Origin: Spirochaetia bacterium UBA6919
GTDB lineage: Bacteria > Spirochaetota > UBA6919
Assembly: GCA_002450905.1 (NCBI GenBank)
Contig: DKAT01000015.1
Location: 1 to 64,000, forward strand
Length of the DNA stretch: 64,000 nucleotides
Direction of reading: 5' to 3'
The notes beneath the pieces are model-generated. The model saw only the letters and a list, made by a program, of their open reading frames with translations, did no database searches and was not told where the DNA came from. Below, piece after piece: positions 18,446 to 28,285 of this stretch. The position numbers and the translations under genes were made by a program. Position 1 is the stretch's first letter; each line of letters begins with the position of its first letter.

Positions 18446-20570
18446 TAAGTCTGGTTTATACATCCTTCAGATTAGTGTGCATGGTTTAATTCGTGGACAG
18501 AACCTTGAATTGGGAAGAGATGCTGATACAGGGGGGCAGACAAAATATGTTGTTGATCTGTGTAAGAATCTTGTAACTCATAAGGATGTCGATAGAATTG
18601 ATATTCTTACACGTTCTATAATAGATAATAAGGTAGGACAAGATTATTCAAATCCTTTTGAGGAAGTAATACCTGGGTGCAATATAGTAAGAATACCTTT
18701 TGGACCCAGAAAATATTTACGTAAAGAGGTATTATGGCCTTATCTGGATAGTTTAGTTGATAGTACAATTCAATATATCCGTCAGTTAGGCCGTCTTCCA
18801 GATATTATACATACACATTATGCCGATGCAGGCTATGTGGGTTCGAAATTATCAAGACTTCTGGAAATCCCTCAAATTCATACTGGACACTCCTTGGGAA
18901 GGGTTAAACTGCAAAGATTTTTGACTCAAGGTGCAAAACAGGAAACAATAGAAAAGAATTATAATATTAGACAAAGAATAGAAGCTGAAGAAATAACTTT
19001 AGATTGTGCAACATGGATTATTGCCAGCACCCGACAGGAAATTGAAGAGCAATACAGTATGTATGATAACTATGAGCCACAAAGGATTAGTGTCATACCT
19101 CCTGGGGTTGATTTAAATAATTTTTCTCCCCCTACAAAAGGTTTTAACTGTATTAATATTAAACACAAATTAGATCGATTTCTCAGAAATAATAAGAAGC
19201 CTTTAATCCTTGCAATATCAAGACCTGATCAAAGAAAGAATATTCGTACGCTTATTAATGTTTATGGGAAAAGTGATAAATTAAGAGAGATTTCTAATCT
19301 AATTATTATTTTAGGAAATAGAGATAATATTCTTGAAATGGATCGGGGGACGCGTGAAGTTCTTCATGAAATGCTTCAGTTGGTTGATTTATACGACTTA
19401 TATGGACAAATCGCCTATCCAAAATCTCATGAGGCAGATGATATACCCGATTATTATCGTTTAGCTGCTGATCGAAAGGGGGTATTTATTAACCCAGCAC
19501 TAACAGAACCCTTTGGATTAACCCTTATTGAATCGGCTGCAAGTGGATTACCCATTGTAGCAACAGATGACGGAGGCCCCAAAGATATCATTCGCTATTG
19601 TGATAACGGACTCCTCGTTGATCCTCTTGATGAAAATCAAATTGAAAATGCTCTGATCAATGTTTTATCAAATAAAGATCAATGGTTATCTTGGTCTAAA
19701 AAGGGATTAAAAGGGGTACATCGTTATTTTTCTTGGAAATCCCATATAAAAGAATATTTAAATAGTGTTTCAAGGATTATAAACAAATCACATAAAGGAT
19801 ACTATCCATCCAAGTATATTAAAAATAGAATAATTACGGCTGACAGATTTATTATAAGTGATATCGATAATACCTTATTAGGTGATAAAAAAGGACTTAA
19901 TGTGCTATTTGAACTTGTTAAATCAAGCCAAAATAAAGTAGGATTTGCTGTAGCAACAGGGAGAAGTCTTGAGAGTGCTTTGAAAGTATTAAAGGAATGG
20001 AATATTCCAACTCCAGATTTGTTAATATCAAGTGTGGGTAGTGAAATACACTATGGAAATCGTGTTATTAATGATATTAACTGGGAAAAACATATAAACT
20101 TTCAGTGGAAGCATGATAGGATATTCAAAATTATGAATGATATTCCAGGAATTGTTCTACAGCCTGAAAAAAATCAAAGGAAACACAAAATAAGTTATTA
20201 TATAGATCCTCAAACAGCAATATCTATAAGAAAAATACGAGGTATACTGCGAAGAAATAATATTCGTGCGAATGTAATTTACTCTCATGGCCAATATCTG
20301 GATATATTACCACTGAGAGCTTCAAAGGGGCTTGCTGTCCGATATTTTAGCATGAAATGGGGTATTCCACTCGAGCAAATTATTGTTGCAGGAGATTCAG
20401 GAAATGATAGAGAAATGCTTCTGGGAAATACCTTAGCAATTGTAGTAGGAAATTATAGTCCTGAATTAGAATCTCTTAAGGATGATCCCCATGTTTATTT
20501 TGCACAAGGGAATTACGCCTGGGGTATTGTTGAAGGATTAAAATATTATAATTTCTTAAATGTCAAATAA
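18429..20570 (+). CDS. Sucrose-phosphate synthase with C-terminal sucrose-phosphate phosphatase-like domain
   Basis: Makes sucrose 6-phosphate from UDP-glucose and fructose 6-phosphate in the cytoplasm, and probably dephosphorylates it. Residues ~1-460 form a GT4 glycosyltransferase with the SPS-type N-terminus (LELGRDADTGGQTKYVVDL) and the ExFGLxxxE donor site (TEPFGLTLIESAASGLP). Residues ~475-713 are a HAD phosphatase: SDIDNTLLG (DxDxT), VATGRS, the SKGLAVRY lysine motif and AGDSGNDREM. All four HAD motifs are intact, so the phosphatase could be active, unlike in plant SPS. The ATG at 18429 lies inside the kinase gene; a second ATG at 18438 is equally possible. The 713 residues match bacterial fused SPS-SPP proteins. 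Confidence 0.92.
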   Translation: MNAMDDKSGLYILQISVHGLIRGQNLELGRDADTGGQTKYVVDLCKNLVTHKDVDRIDILTRSIIDNKVGQDYSNPFEEVIPGCNIVRIPFGPRKYLRKEVLWPYLDSLVDSTIQYIRQLGRLPDIIHTHYADAGYVGSKLSRLLEIPQIHTGHSLGRVKLQRFLTQGAKQETIEKNYNIRQRIEAEEITLDCATWIIASTRQEIEEQYSMYDNYEPQRISVIPPGVDLNNFSPPTKGFNCINIKHKLDRFLRNNKKPLILAISRPDQRKNIRTLINVYGKSDKLREISNLIIILGNRDNILEMDRGTREVLHEMLQLVDLYDLYGQIAYPKSHEADDIPDYYRLAADRKGVFINPALTEPFGLTLIESAASGLPIVATDDGGPKDIIRYCDNGLLVDPLDENQIENALINVLSNKDQWLSWSKKGLKGVHRYFSWKSHIKEYLNSVSRIINKSHKGYYPSKYIKNRIITADRFIISDIDNTLLGDKKGLNVLFELVKSSQNKVGFAVATGRSLESALKVLKEWNIPTPDLLISSVGSEIHYGNRVINDINWEKHINFQWKHDRIFKIMNDIPGIVLQPEKNQRKHKISYYIDPQTAISIRKIRGILRRNNIRANVIYSHGQYLDILPLRASKGLAVRYFSMKWGIPLEQIIVAGDSGNDREMLLGNTLAIVVGNYSPELESLKDDPHVYFAQGNYAWGIVEGLKYYNFLNVK

Positions 20571-20591
20571 TTTATTTATAAAGGTTTATTA

Positions 20592-22982
20592 ATGATTAAT
20601 ACAATTAACAATTATCTTACAAATAATAAAGAAGATGTATACTTACTTCTAAGAAATTATTTTGCAGAGAACAAGATATTTTTATTAAAAACTGATATAT
20701 GGGACGGTTTTATAAGTTTTTCTTATAAAGAAAACAAAGAATATCTGACAAAAGATAACCCTCTTCAGCAGCTAATTTATCACACGCAAGAGGCAACTAT
20801 CCAATATCCTTGGATTTATTTCGGGATTCGATACAGAATTGCTCGATGGAACTTCTTTCGAATACACATAGATTTTCTTGAATTTGAAGAAGTCACCACT
20901 TCAGATTATTTAAAGTTTAAAGAGCATATCATAAATGGATTATCCAATGATTGGGTGCTTGAATTAGATTTTCAACCCTTTGAAACATCATTTCCAAAGT
21001 TAAAAGAGTCTCGCTCTATCGGTCATGGCGTCCAATTTTTAAATAAACATCTCTCCAGCAAATTATTTCAGGAAATTGGAAGGGAAGAAAAAGGATTACT
21101 TGAATTCTTAAGATTGCATCAATATAAAGGTCAACAACTTATGCTTAATCAGAGGATTCAAAGTATCAGTGAATTACGCAATGCTCTGAGAAACGCTGAA
21201 GATTACTTGAAAAAAATCACCCCTGAAACTACCTGGGAGAATATCTCTGTGACAATGGAAAGTTTGGGGTTCCAACCTGGTTGGGGGAAGAACGTTGAAA
21301 TCATAAGAAAGACATTGCATTTGCTATCGGATATCCTAGAAGCCCCCACTCCTGAAACCCTTGAATTATTTCTCAGCAAGATTCCTATGATATTTAGTAT
21401 CGCTATAATTAGTCCACATGGATTTTTTGGGCAGGATAAAGTGCTAGGACTTCCTGATACAGGCGGACAGGTCATATACATCTTAAACCAAGTCAAGGCT
21501 CTTGAAAATGAAATGGTTAAACGACTAATTGAACAAGGTTTAGATATTGAAACCCGTATCATCGTCATTACACGATTAATCCCTGAATCCCAGGATACTA
21601 CATGTAATCAAAGAATTGAAAGAATACTGGGAACGAAAAATGCTTTGATACTAAGGGTCCCATTCCGTAATGAACAGGGGGATGTAATTCCTCATTGGAT
21701 TTCAAGATTTGAAGTCTGGCCCTATCTTGAAAGATTTTCTATGGATGTAGAAAAAGAAATTCTTGCTGAGTTAGGAGGACGTCCAGATCTTATTGTGGGT
21801 AATTATTCAGATGGAAATCTTGTTGCTACACTCCTTTCAAAAAGTCTTAAAGTAACACAATGTAATATAGCCCATGCCCTTGAAAAAACAAAATATTTGT
21901 TATCTGCAATATACTGGAAAGAAAATGAGGAAAGATATCATTTTTCAAATCAGTTTACAGCAGATTTAATTGCAATGAATTCAGCTGATTTTATTATCAC
22001 AAGCACTTATCAGGAAATTGCAGGCCAGGAGGACAGTGTAGGACAATATGAAAGCTATAGTTTCTTTACAATGCCAAATCTATATAGAGTTGTCAATGGT
22101 ATCGATATCTTCCATCCGAAGTTCAACATAGTTTCTCCCGGTTCCAACATGGATATTTATTTCCCATATTATGAAAAAGACCGTCGATTCTTGGGATTGA
22201 AAGATGAGATAAATGAAATCATCTATGGTGATTCTCAGGGATCTAATGCTAGAGGCATTTTATTAAATAAAAATATCCCAATTATATTTACTATGGCTCG
22301 TTTGGATAGAATTAAAAATATCACAGGACTCGTAGAATGGTATGGCCAGTCAGAAGAAATTAAAAAATTAGCTAATCTCCTTGTTATAGCAGGTCATGTA
22401 GATGTAAATAAGTCCCAGGACCATGAAGAAATGGATCAGATCAATTATATGCATCACTTGTTTGATAAATATAATTTAGATAATCATGTAAGGTGGCTGG
22501 GAATACAATTGGATAAGAATTTAAGCGGTGAACTCTATCGATTTATAGCAGATTCTAAAGGGATTTTTGTACAACCTGCCGTTTTTGAAGCCTTTGGATT
22601 AACTGTTATTGAGTCGATGATTTCAGGTTTACCTACATTTGCAACTCGTTATGGAGGACCTCTCGAAATAATTGAAAATGATAAATCTGGATATCATATA
22701 GATCCCAATCATGGTATGGATTCAATGAAATTAATTTCTGATTTCTTTAAAAATTGCCAGATAACACCTGAGTTATGGGAAAAGATCTCCAGGGGTGGTA
22801 TAGAACGAGTGAAAGCAAAATATACTTGGGAGTTATATGCAGATCGTATGATGACCCTTTCGAGAATATATGGCTTTTGGAAATTTGCTACGGATTTAGA
22901 AAGGGCAGAAACTCATAAATATCTTGAAATGTTTTACAGCTTGCAGTATAGAAAACTATCAGAATCCATTAGTCATTCATAA
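20592..22982 (+). CDS. Sucrose synthase
   Basis: Reversible GT4 enzyme: sucrose + UDP gives UDP-glucose + fructose. The 796-residue length is right for the family. The N-terminal ~250 residues form the regulatory domains. The catalytic part starts around residue 265 with SIAIISPHGFFGQDKVLGLP, followed by DTGGQVIYILNQVKALENEM, which matches the plant/cyanobacterial signature. The donor-site motif is AVFEAFGLTVIESMISGLP (ExFGLxxxE) near residue 680. It is 21 bases after the SPS gene, with AAGG before the ATG. Together with the PfkB kinase and the SPS-SPP fusion it completes a sucrose synthesis/cleavage loop, plausibly for a compatible solute or carbon store. Bacterial sucrose synthases are patchily distributed, so horizontal acquisition of the cluster is possible. 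Confidence 0.92.
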   Translation: MINTINNYLTNNKEDVYLLLRNYFAENKIFLLKTDIWDGFISFSYKENKEYLTKDNPLQQLIYHTQEATIQYPWIYFGIRYRIARWNFFRIHIDFLEFEEVTTSDYLKFKEHIINGLSNDWVLELDFQPFETSFPKLKESRSIGHGVQFLNKHLSSKLFQEIGREEKGLLEFLRLHQYKGQQLMLNQRIQSISELRNALRNAEDYLKKITPETTWENISVTMESLGFQPGWGKNVEIIRKTLHLLSDILEAPTPETLELFLSKIPMIFSIAIISPHGFFGQDKVLGLPDTGGQVIYILNQVKALENEMVKRLIEQGLDIETRIIVITRLIPESQDTTCNQRIERILGTKNALILRVPFRNEQGDVIPHWISRFEVWPYLERFSMDVEKEILAELGGRPDLIVGNYSDGNLVATLLSKSLKVTQCNIAHALEKTKYLLSAIYWKENEERYHFSNQFTADLIAMNSADFIITSTYQEIAGQEDSVGQYESYSFFTMPNLYRVVNGIDIFHPKFNIVSPGSNMDIYFPYYEKDRRFLGLKDEINEIIYGDSQGSNARGILLNKNIPIIFTMARLDRIKNITGLVEWYGQSEEIKKLANLLVIAGHVDVNKSQDHEEMDQINYMHHLFDKYNLDNHVRWLGIQLDKNLSGELYRFIADSKGIFVQPAVFEAFGLTVIESMISGLPTFATRYGGPLEIIENDKSGYHIDPNHGMDSMKLISDFFKNCQITPELWEKISRGGIERVKAKYTWELYADRMMTLSRIYGFWKFATDLERAETHKYLEMFYSLQYRKLSESISHS

Positions 22983-23070
22983 TTATATATGATATCACTG
23001 TCATACTGGATTATTTATCCAATTTAATTTATCACTAAATAGAACATAACTCATATTAAACAGCCCCCTT

Positions 23071-23103
23071 ACGGGAGAAGTATGGGAAAATCATGGGAAA
23101 AAC
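23071..23103 (+). repeat. 33-bp triple-iteration element, copy 2
   Basis: Three 11-nt iterations (ACGGGAGAAGT, ATGGGAAAATC, ATGGGAAAAAC) in the convergent gap between sucrose synthase and greA. It matches copies at 39-72, 41280-41313 and 60931-60963. The rest of 22983-23254 is AT-rich; a short inverted repeat TGGAT/ATCCA at 23017-23031 is too weak to call a terminator. Confidence 0.75.
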
Positions 23104-23254
23104 TATAGACCTGCTTAAAGCTATTAAACTATAATCACTATTATAAAATTGTTTTTAATGATCAAGAACAGGGTTTTAAAGGAAGTTTGATTTTAATAAC
23201 TCTCCATTTTCCAACTTTGATCATTAGTTATTTTTACTCTAGAACTAGTAATGT

Positions 23255-25993
23255 TTATTTGGGTAATAATTCTTTGGCCTTATCAATACTTTGAATTCTA
23301 TATTTTTTCTGAATACCACCATGATCAAAGACAACAGTATCATTTTTCTTAGCACCAAGAAGTGAACGTCCAAACGGAGATTTATAAGATATAATCCCTT
23401 CCTCCATATTAGATTCCCATTCACCAAGTATCGTATATTTTTCCATCTCATTACTTTCTATATTTTTGACTTCAATATGGGTTCCTGGAGATACTAAATT
23501 CGGGTCGACTTCATCAAGAGTTAATACTTTGACTCGATTTAATTCTTCAGTTAATTTAGAAGCAATTTCCTGGAGATGTTTTTGATGTTCCAGAGCAGCT
23601 ATATAATCTGCATTTTCACGCAAATCTCCAAGCTCCATTGCAACACCAATTGCTTTACTATTATTAGGTATTTCGATATTAAGGATATGTTGTAATTCTT
23701 TTTGTTTTCTTTCATAACTTTCTCTTGTGACAAGAAAGGAATGGATTTCCTTTGTAACTTCGACTTCTTCTTTGACGAGTGCTGGGAATTTGTCGAATAA
23801 TTTAGATGTAAATTGAGATTTAGTTTTCTCATCCAAAGTGAGTAAGCCATTTGAGAGGGCAACAATTTTCCTTGCATCACTTTCATCAAGATGATCTATT
23901 GTATTTTCAAATGCTTCATCTTTTATCAAGAAATCAACTATTTGAGGGAATAATTTTTTGTTTTGACGAAGAGAATTGGATTTTTTATTGTAAATTTCTT
24001 TATTAATAATATCCAAACAATGAAATAAATTAAAAATAATTCTTTTTCGTACATAGTTATATTTTTCAAGAAGTTCAGGATTTGCAACGAGAGTTTTGGC
24101 AACCCAAAAGTAATTTTCAGGATTATTTCTGTATCGATCGATAGCATAGTTAAATCCTTCTTTTAATATATCATATTGTTGGTGGACTAAGAATTCATCT
24201 ACTATAAAGTTATGAGTTTTTGTGGCTCGAGTTTCTTTCATGATTGTGAGAAATGTATCTTCCCAATCAGGATCATTTTTTTTGATAATATCAAGGATAT
24301 CTCTTCTGAATTCATGATCAGAAACAACACTATACGCATGGATTAGATCTTCTTTCGCTGTAAGTAATTCATATGGATTTAGTTTAAGTTCAAATATAAC
24401 TTTAATATTTTCACGTTTTATTTTTCGTAGAAGAAGATAGCTCTTGATGACCTTTTCATCAATGGATGATTTATTATTTGCAATTTCAGAGAAGAAATTC
24501 AACATATGTTGAAATCCTTCATAATTTATATCATTACTATGTTTTAAATAATCCATGATTACGGAAAGTTTTCCATCGAACTGACCATTTGCAAGAAAAT
24601 TACTATATGCCTCTTCTTCAAATGAAAGGGGTTTATCTCTTAAAAAGTACAGATCACGTTTTGATAGTGAATTGCCAAAGATGGAGCTTGTTTTCATGAC
24701 CTGTTTAGCCTTGTTCCACCATTTTGTCCAACCACTTGCAGGAATAACGTCCAGCATTTCCTTTTTAATTTCTTTCATAGTAGCTTGATTGTTAAAACTC
24801 TTGAAAATGCTCTTGAGCGCTATGTTAATTCCTTCCTGGTCATCTTTTTTAAGAATAGACGGATCTTTTTTTTTCATAATCCAGATATGGTCATCAGGTA
24901 GATTTTTTAAAGAAGTCAAAGCAATTTTAAGGGACATGGTGTGATTTTTTTTAGCTTCAAAATCAATTATAAGGGATTCTTCTTTACAGTCAACAATTTT
25001 ACCTATACCCCAACTTCTGTGAAATACATAATTTCCTTTATCAAAAACAATATATTTTTCAAATAATTCATAGGCCTGTTTTACGTCAGTGGTAGATTGG
25101 TTTAGCCCAGATTTTTCTATGTATTCTTCTAATTGACTATGTGATGAATATTTTTCTTTGTATGATTCGATTAATTGATCTCGATAGTTTTTTTCTTTTG
25201 AGATAGAAATCAATATTCTTTTAAGAATTAGAATGACTTTTTCATGATCTTTTTTAATTTGGAAATGCGGTAGAAGGAGTGAAAGTAGCTCGGCACCCTT
25301 TTCAGGATAATCATATGATATTTCATCATCAATTTGAAAGAAGAAATCAGTTTCATCAGCTATGGTAACAGTGAGATTTATCCATATTTCTTCGACATGT
25401 TTTATAGATTTAGTTTTCGCAAATCGTTTCAGAGCCATTTTATAATAGAAGACAGCCTCTTCACGATTACCTTCTTTTTCATAGTGATCAGCCAACTTTT
25501 TAGGGACATCCCCATTTTCATAATCAATTTTAGTAAGTCTTTCCCAGGTTTCTAGTAAATCTTCAATGTTATTAGTATTTTCATAGCATTCTTCTAAGAC
25601 CAGAAGAGCTAATTTGTTTTCACCATAGCTTAAAACTTTTTCAGCAAGGTATTCTACAACTTGCCATTTTTTGTTATCTTTAAAAAGATGGATAATTTGG
25701 AATATATAACTATCATCAATAATTTCTTTTTCATATGTAAAAATACCAGCTATATAAAGTGCGATAATGCTTTTAGGGGAGTGGTTCAAGTGTTCGAGAC
25801 AAAGCTCTCTTAATTCATCAGCCATATTTGCTTTGTCAGCCATTTCAATGATTTCATCCAATTGGACAAAATTCCTTTTGGAATAGTTATCAATCATTGT
25901 ACGGGTCCATTTTTCTTCAGTTAATTGTTCAGATACCTCTTTAATGAGATTTTCCGGGGATATGGTTTTTTCTTGTACAGTTACTTCAGACAT
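23255..25993 (-). CDS. greA: Giant GreA: transcription cleavage factor with ~750-residue helical N-terminal extension
   Basis: The C-terminal ~155 residues are a complete Gre factor: a coiled-coil tip GDLRENADYIAALE (~789-802) with the acidic pair (Asp790, Glu793) that coordinates the RNA polymerase active-site metal, then the FKBP-like domain with VSPGTHIEV and SYKSPFGRSLLG. Gre factors rescue backtracked polymerase by stimulating transcript cleavage. The preceding ~750 residues are helical with TPR-like stretches (KLADHYEKEGNREEAVFYY) and a beta segment near 310-360 (FHRSWGIGKIVDCKEE) that looks CarD/Tudor-like. Ordinary GreA is ~158 residues; GreA proteins of ~900 residues are known from Borrelia and Treponema, so this is a lineage clue. 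AGAGG lies nine bases before the ATG, and TATAAT at 26021-26016 is a plausible -10. Confidence 0.9.
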   Translation of the reverse strand: MSEVTVQEKTISPENLIKEVSEQLTEEKWTRTMIDNYSKRNFVQLDEIIEMADKANMADELRELCLEHLNHSPKSIIALYIAGIFTYEKEIIDDSYIFQIIHLFKDNKKWQVVEYLAEKVLSYGENKLALLVLEECYENTNNIEDLLETWERLTKIDYENGDVPKKLADHYEKEGNREEAVFYYKMALKRFAKTKSIKHVEEIWINLTVTIADETDFFFQIDDEISYDYPEKGAELLSLLLPHFQIKKDHEKVILILKRILISISKEKNYRDQLIESYKEKYSSHSQLEEYIEKSGLNQSTTDVKQAYELFEKYIVFDKGNYVFHRSWGIGKIVDCKEESLIIDFEAKKNHTMSLKIALTSLKNLPDDHIWIMKKKDPSILKKDDQEGINIALKSIFKSFNNQATMKEIKKEMLDVIPASGWTKWWNKAKQVMKTSSIFGNSLSKRDLYFLRDKPLSFEEEAYSNFLANGQFDGKLSVIMDYLKHSNDINYEGFQHMLNFFSEIANNKSSIDEKVIKSYLLLRKIKRENIKVIFELKLNPYELLTAKEDLIHAYSVVSDHEFRRDILDIIKKNDPDWEDTFLTIMKETRATKTHNFIVDEFLVHQQYDILKEGFNYAIDRYRNNPENYFWVAKTLVANPELLEKYNYVRKRIIFNLFHCLDIINKEIYNKKSNSLRQNKKLFPQIVDFLIKDEAFENTIDHLDESDARKIVALSNGLLTLDEKTKSQFTSKLFDKFPALVKEEVEVTKEIHSFLVTRESYERKQKELQHILNIEIPNNSKAIGVAMELGDLRENADYIAALEHQKHLQEIASKLTEELNRVKVLTLDEVDPNLVSPGTHIEVKNIESNEMEKYTILGEWESNMEEGIISYKSPFGRSLLGAKKNDTVVFDHGGIQKKYRIQSIDKAKELLPK

Positions 25994-26566
25994 TTAAAGA
26001 CCTCTATATATGATAATTATAAGTGAAACTAATTCTATCGAAATTTCATAGTAGTACATAAGCAGGGACCAAGAAGTGTTTGGGGATGTCCCTAATTTAC
26101 ATCAGTAATTGTATATTTAAAATTACATGTGAATTATAAGATTATTTAACATGATTCAATATGAAAAAATACTAAACAAATAATTATTAGTATACATAGA
26201 AAATAACTGAAATTTTATAATATGTCAAGAAAAAATTGAGAATCTATATTAATAAAATGATTTGATCTCCCGATGTTTTTTTGTTTAAATTATAATCAGG
26301 TTATGATTTTTCTTATAATTTTATTCCTTCAAGGGATTTTTATATTTGTGTTGTTTTATTAAGGTTTTTTTGAATTTGTATAAAAGTGATTATTTAAAAT
26401 TATTTGAAATATGGAGGGAGGAAATGATAGTGCAGTTTCGTTTGATTTTTTTAGATTGTCCTGTCTTAAAGAATAAAAGTAGCTATATTGCCTGTCCGTT
26501 GTGTTAAATCACTGTTCAAAAACACTAATCATTATTAAATAATTTTCTGGAAGTAATATTAATAAA
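25994..26566. other. 573-base gap without a recognised gene
   Basis: Lies between greA and phoH, both minus strand. I find no tRNA, no ORF with a convincing ribosome site and no clear terminator. The only structure is a GGGAC...GTCCC inverted repeat at 26065-26092. The right half has a few GC-richer words (26395-26520) but no stable fold by eye. Confidence 0.5.
26065..26092. repeat. Possible REP-type palindrome
   Basis: GGGAC at 26065-26069 and GTCCC at 26088-26092 flank an 18-base loop. The wording (GGGACC...GGGGATGTCCCTAATTT) resembles palindromes that accompany REP-associated (Y1) transposases in other genomes. Only one copy was found here, so confidence is low. Confidence 0.3.
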
Positions 26567-27892
26567 TTATAATTTTTCCATTGCGATGTTAGCAAGTTCA
26601 GATCTCTCACCTTTAGATAAATAAACGTGGCCAACTAACTTATTATTTTTTAAACGTTCGACAGTATAGGACAATCCATTTGAATTTGCGTCCAGATAAG
26701 CGTTGTCTATTTGTTCAGGGTCACCTGTTAGCACGATTTTTGTATCTTTGCCTGCACGGGAAATGATCGTTTTAATTTCATGGGGAGTTAAATTTTGTGC
26801 TTCATCTACAATTATAAACTGTTGAGGAATACTCCTTCCCCGAATATATGTTAGGGCTTCAATTTCAATGAGATCGTTTTTTAGAAGGTAATCTATACGA
26901 TCTTTTGGTGTTTTCAATACTTCTGAAGTTATGTTTCCTAATTTCTCATTCTTTAAAATGTATTCCAGGTTATCAAAAATAGGTCTCATCCAGTAACTTA
27001 ATTTCTGATCCTTGCTTCCAGGTAAGTAACCTATATCTTTTCCCATTGGAATAATAGGTCTGGCAACAAGCATTTTATCAAAAGTAGGTGTAGGGGCAAT
27101 TGTTTTAAATAGTCCACAGGCAATGGCTAGTAGAGTCTTACCAGTTCCAGCAGGTCCAACCAGAGTTACTAGTTTGATTTGGTCATTTAACAAGAGATCC
27201 ATTGCAAATCGTTGTTCCATATTAAGTGCTTTGACTCCGAATATATGGATTTGATCATTAAACCGGATGAGTTGGTTGTTTTGAGAATCATATTTTGCAA
27301 GAGCAGTGGATGTACCGCCATTTTCAGCTTTAATGAGGGCGTATTCATTTTCTATAAAATGATGATTATTTAATGTGTAGTGATTTTCTTTGTAGAACGA
27401 ATTAATTTCATCTGATTTTAATAATATTTCTTTCCATCCTTTGTATAAGGATCCATATTCCACTTTCTCCTTCTCATAATCACGAGCTTTGATACCGAGA
27501 GCTTCTGCCTTAATCCTTGCATTGAGATCTTTGGATATGAAAAATACAGTTTTACCCTTCTTTTGGAGTTCTAATGCAGTCATTAAGATTTTATTATCAT
27601 TGACTTCAAGATTCAGGTCTTTGATTTGTGTTTCTGGATTGTTATATAGGATCTGTAGGGTGCCTCCTGACTTAATATTTGCACCTTTTGACAAAGCACC
27701 TTTCCTGACGAGGTTATCTATTTCACGAAGAACAGCTCTTGCATGCATACCTTTTTTATCTGAAATGCTTTTGAGACTATCAAGCTCCTCAATAACAGTT
27801 ATAGGAATAACAACTGTATTATCTGAGAAGGAGTAAATTGAATTGGGGTTATGGATTAGGACATTAGTATCAAGTACAAAATATTTTATCAT
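26567..27892 (-). CDS. PIN domain-PhoH ATPase fusion (YlaK type)
   Basis: 441 residues. The N-terminal PIN ribonuclease domain (~1-135) has the early acidic strand FVLDTNVLIHNP (Asp8), a mid-domain IEELDSLK, and FISKDLNARIKAEALG. The C-terminal PhoH domain (~240-441) is a P-loop ATPase with Walker A GPAGTGKT, Walker B IIVDEAQNLTPHEIKT and the sensor stretch KIVLTGDPEQIDN. PIN-PhoH fusions are RNA helicase/ribonuclease toxin-like proteins thought to act in RNA turnover. It starts with ATG at 27892 without a strong Shine-Dalgarno, 22 bases after a small upstream ORF on the same strand, so translation may be coupled. Confidence 0.93.
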   Translation of the reverse strand: MIKYFVLDTNVLIHNPNSIYSFSDNTVVIPITVIEELDSLKSISDKKGMHARAVLREIDNLVRKGALSKGANIKSGGTLQILYNNPETQIKDLNLEVNDNKILMTALELQKKGKTVFFISKDLNARIKAEALGIKARDYEKEKVEYGSLYKGWKEILLKSDEINSFYKENHYTLNNHHFIENEYALIKAENGGTSTALAKYDSQNNQLIRFNDQIHIFGVKALNMEQRFAMDLLLNDQIKLVTLVGPAGTGKTLLAIACGLFKTIAPTPTFDKMLVARPIIPMGKDIGYLPGSKDQKLSYWMRPIFDNLEYILKNEKLGNITSEVLKTPKDRIDYLLKNDLIEIEALTYIRGRSIPQQFIIVDEAQNLTPHEIKTIISRAGKDTKIVLTGDPEQIDNAYLDANSNGLSYTVERLKNNKLVGHVYLSKGERSELANIAMEKL

Positions 27893-27914
27893 ATTGGTAT
27901 CTTTATAGTTTTAT

Positions 27915-28076
27915 TTAGTTTGAAGATATATTTTGATCTAAAGTGTATAATAAATCAATTTTATGAATGATCTTGTCAATGACATATTTATTGGTGATGC
28001 GGTATGTATGTTCATTTTCAACAAGTTCAACGATTTCATGAAATAATTTTCTTTGATCGTCATTATCGATTTTCAT
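27915..28076 (-). CDS. 53-residue hypothetical protein upstream of the PhoH ATPase
   Basis: A minus-strand ATG at 28076 opens a 53-codon frame ending in TAA at 27915. The protein is polar and helical (starts MKIDNDDQRKLFHEIVELV, ends YTLDQNISSN), with no cysteine or membrane segment. It fills the space just before phoH with 22 bases to spare and has a weak GGGA ribosome site. I do not recognise a family. Balanced amino-acid composition and operon position make it more likely a gene than chance. Confidence 0.5.
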   Translation of the reverse strand: MKIDNDDQRKLFHEIVELVENEHTYRITNKYVIDKIIHKIDLLYTLDQNISSN

Positions 28077-28222
28077 ATTGTGTGATCCCATGGAAATGTT
28101 GATATAAAATATATATAATTTTTATAAGATTGGGATTATTATTTTAAATCTTTTATCAATTTTCCAAATTATAGATGATTTAATTCAGTGTAAGTTCTTA
28201 ATTGAATAAAATATCAAATAAA

Positions 28223-28234
28223 TAGAATATTCTA
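28223..28234. promoter_or_regulatory. 12-bp perfect palindrome, candidate operator
   Basis: TAGAATATTCTA lies about 52 bases before the start of the FadB-type gene, in the divergent gap with the 53-residue ORF. Its place in front of a beta-oxidation operon would suit a fatty-acid-responsive repressor site, but no such regulator is in the window. Confidence 0.3.
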
Positions 28235-28285
28235 ATAGTTATTTTACTCTATCAAGTGTTTGAATTTTCAAAGAGGGATTTGAGA

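Noticed and set aside
26395..26530. Possible tRNA, from a GTTCAAAAAC word resembling a T-loop
   Set aside because: No acceptor stem, no D-arm and no CCA-side pairing could be built around it.
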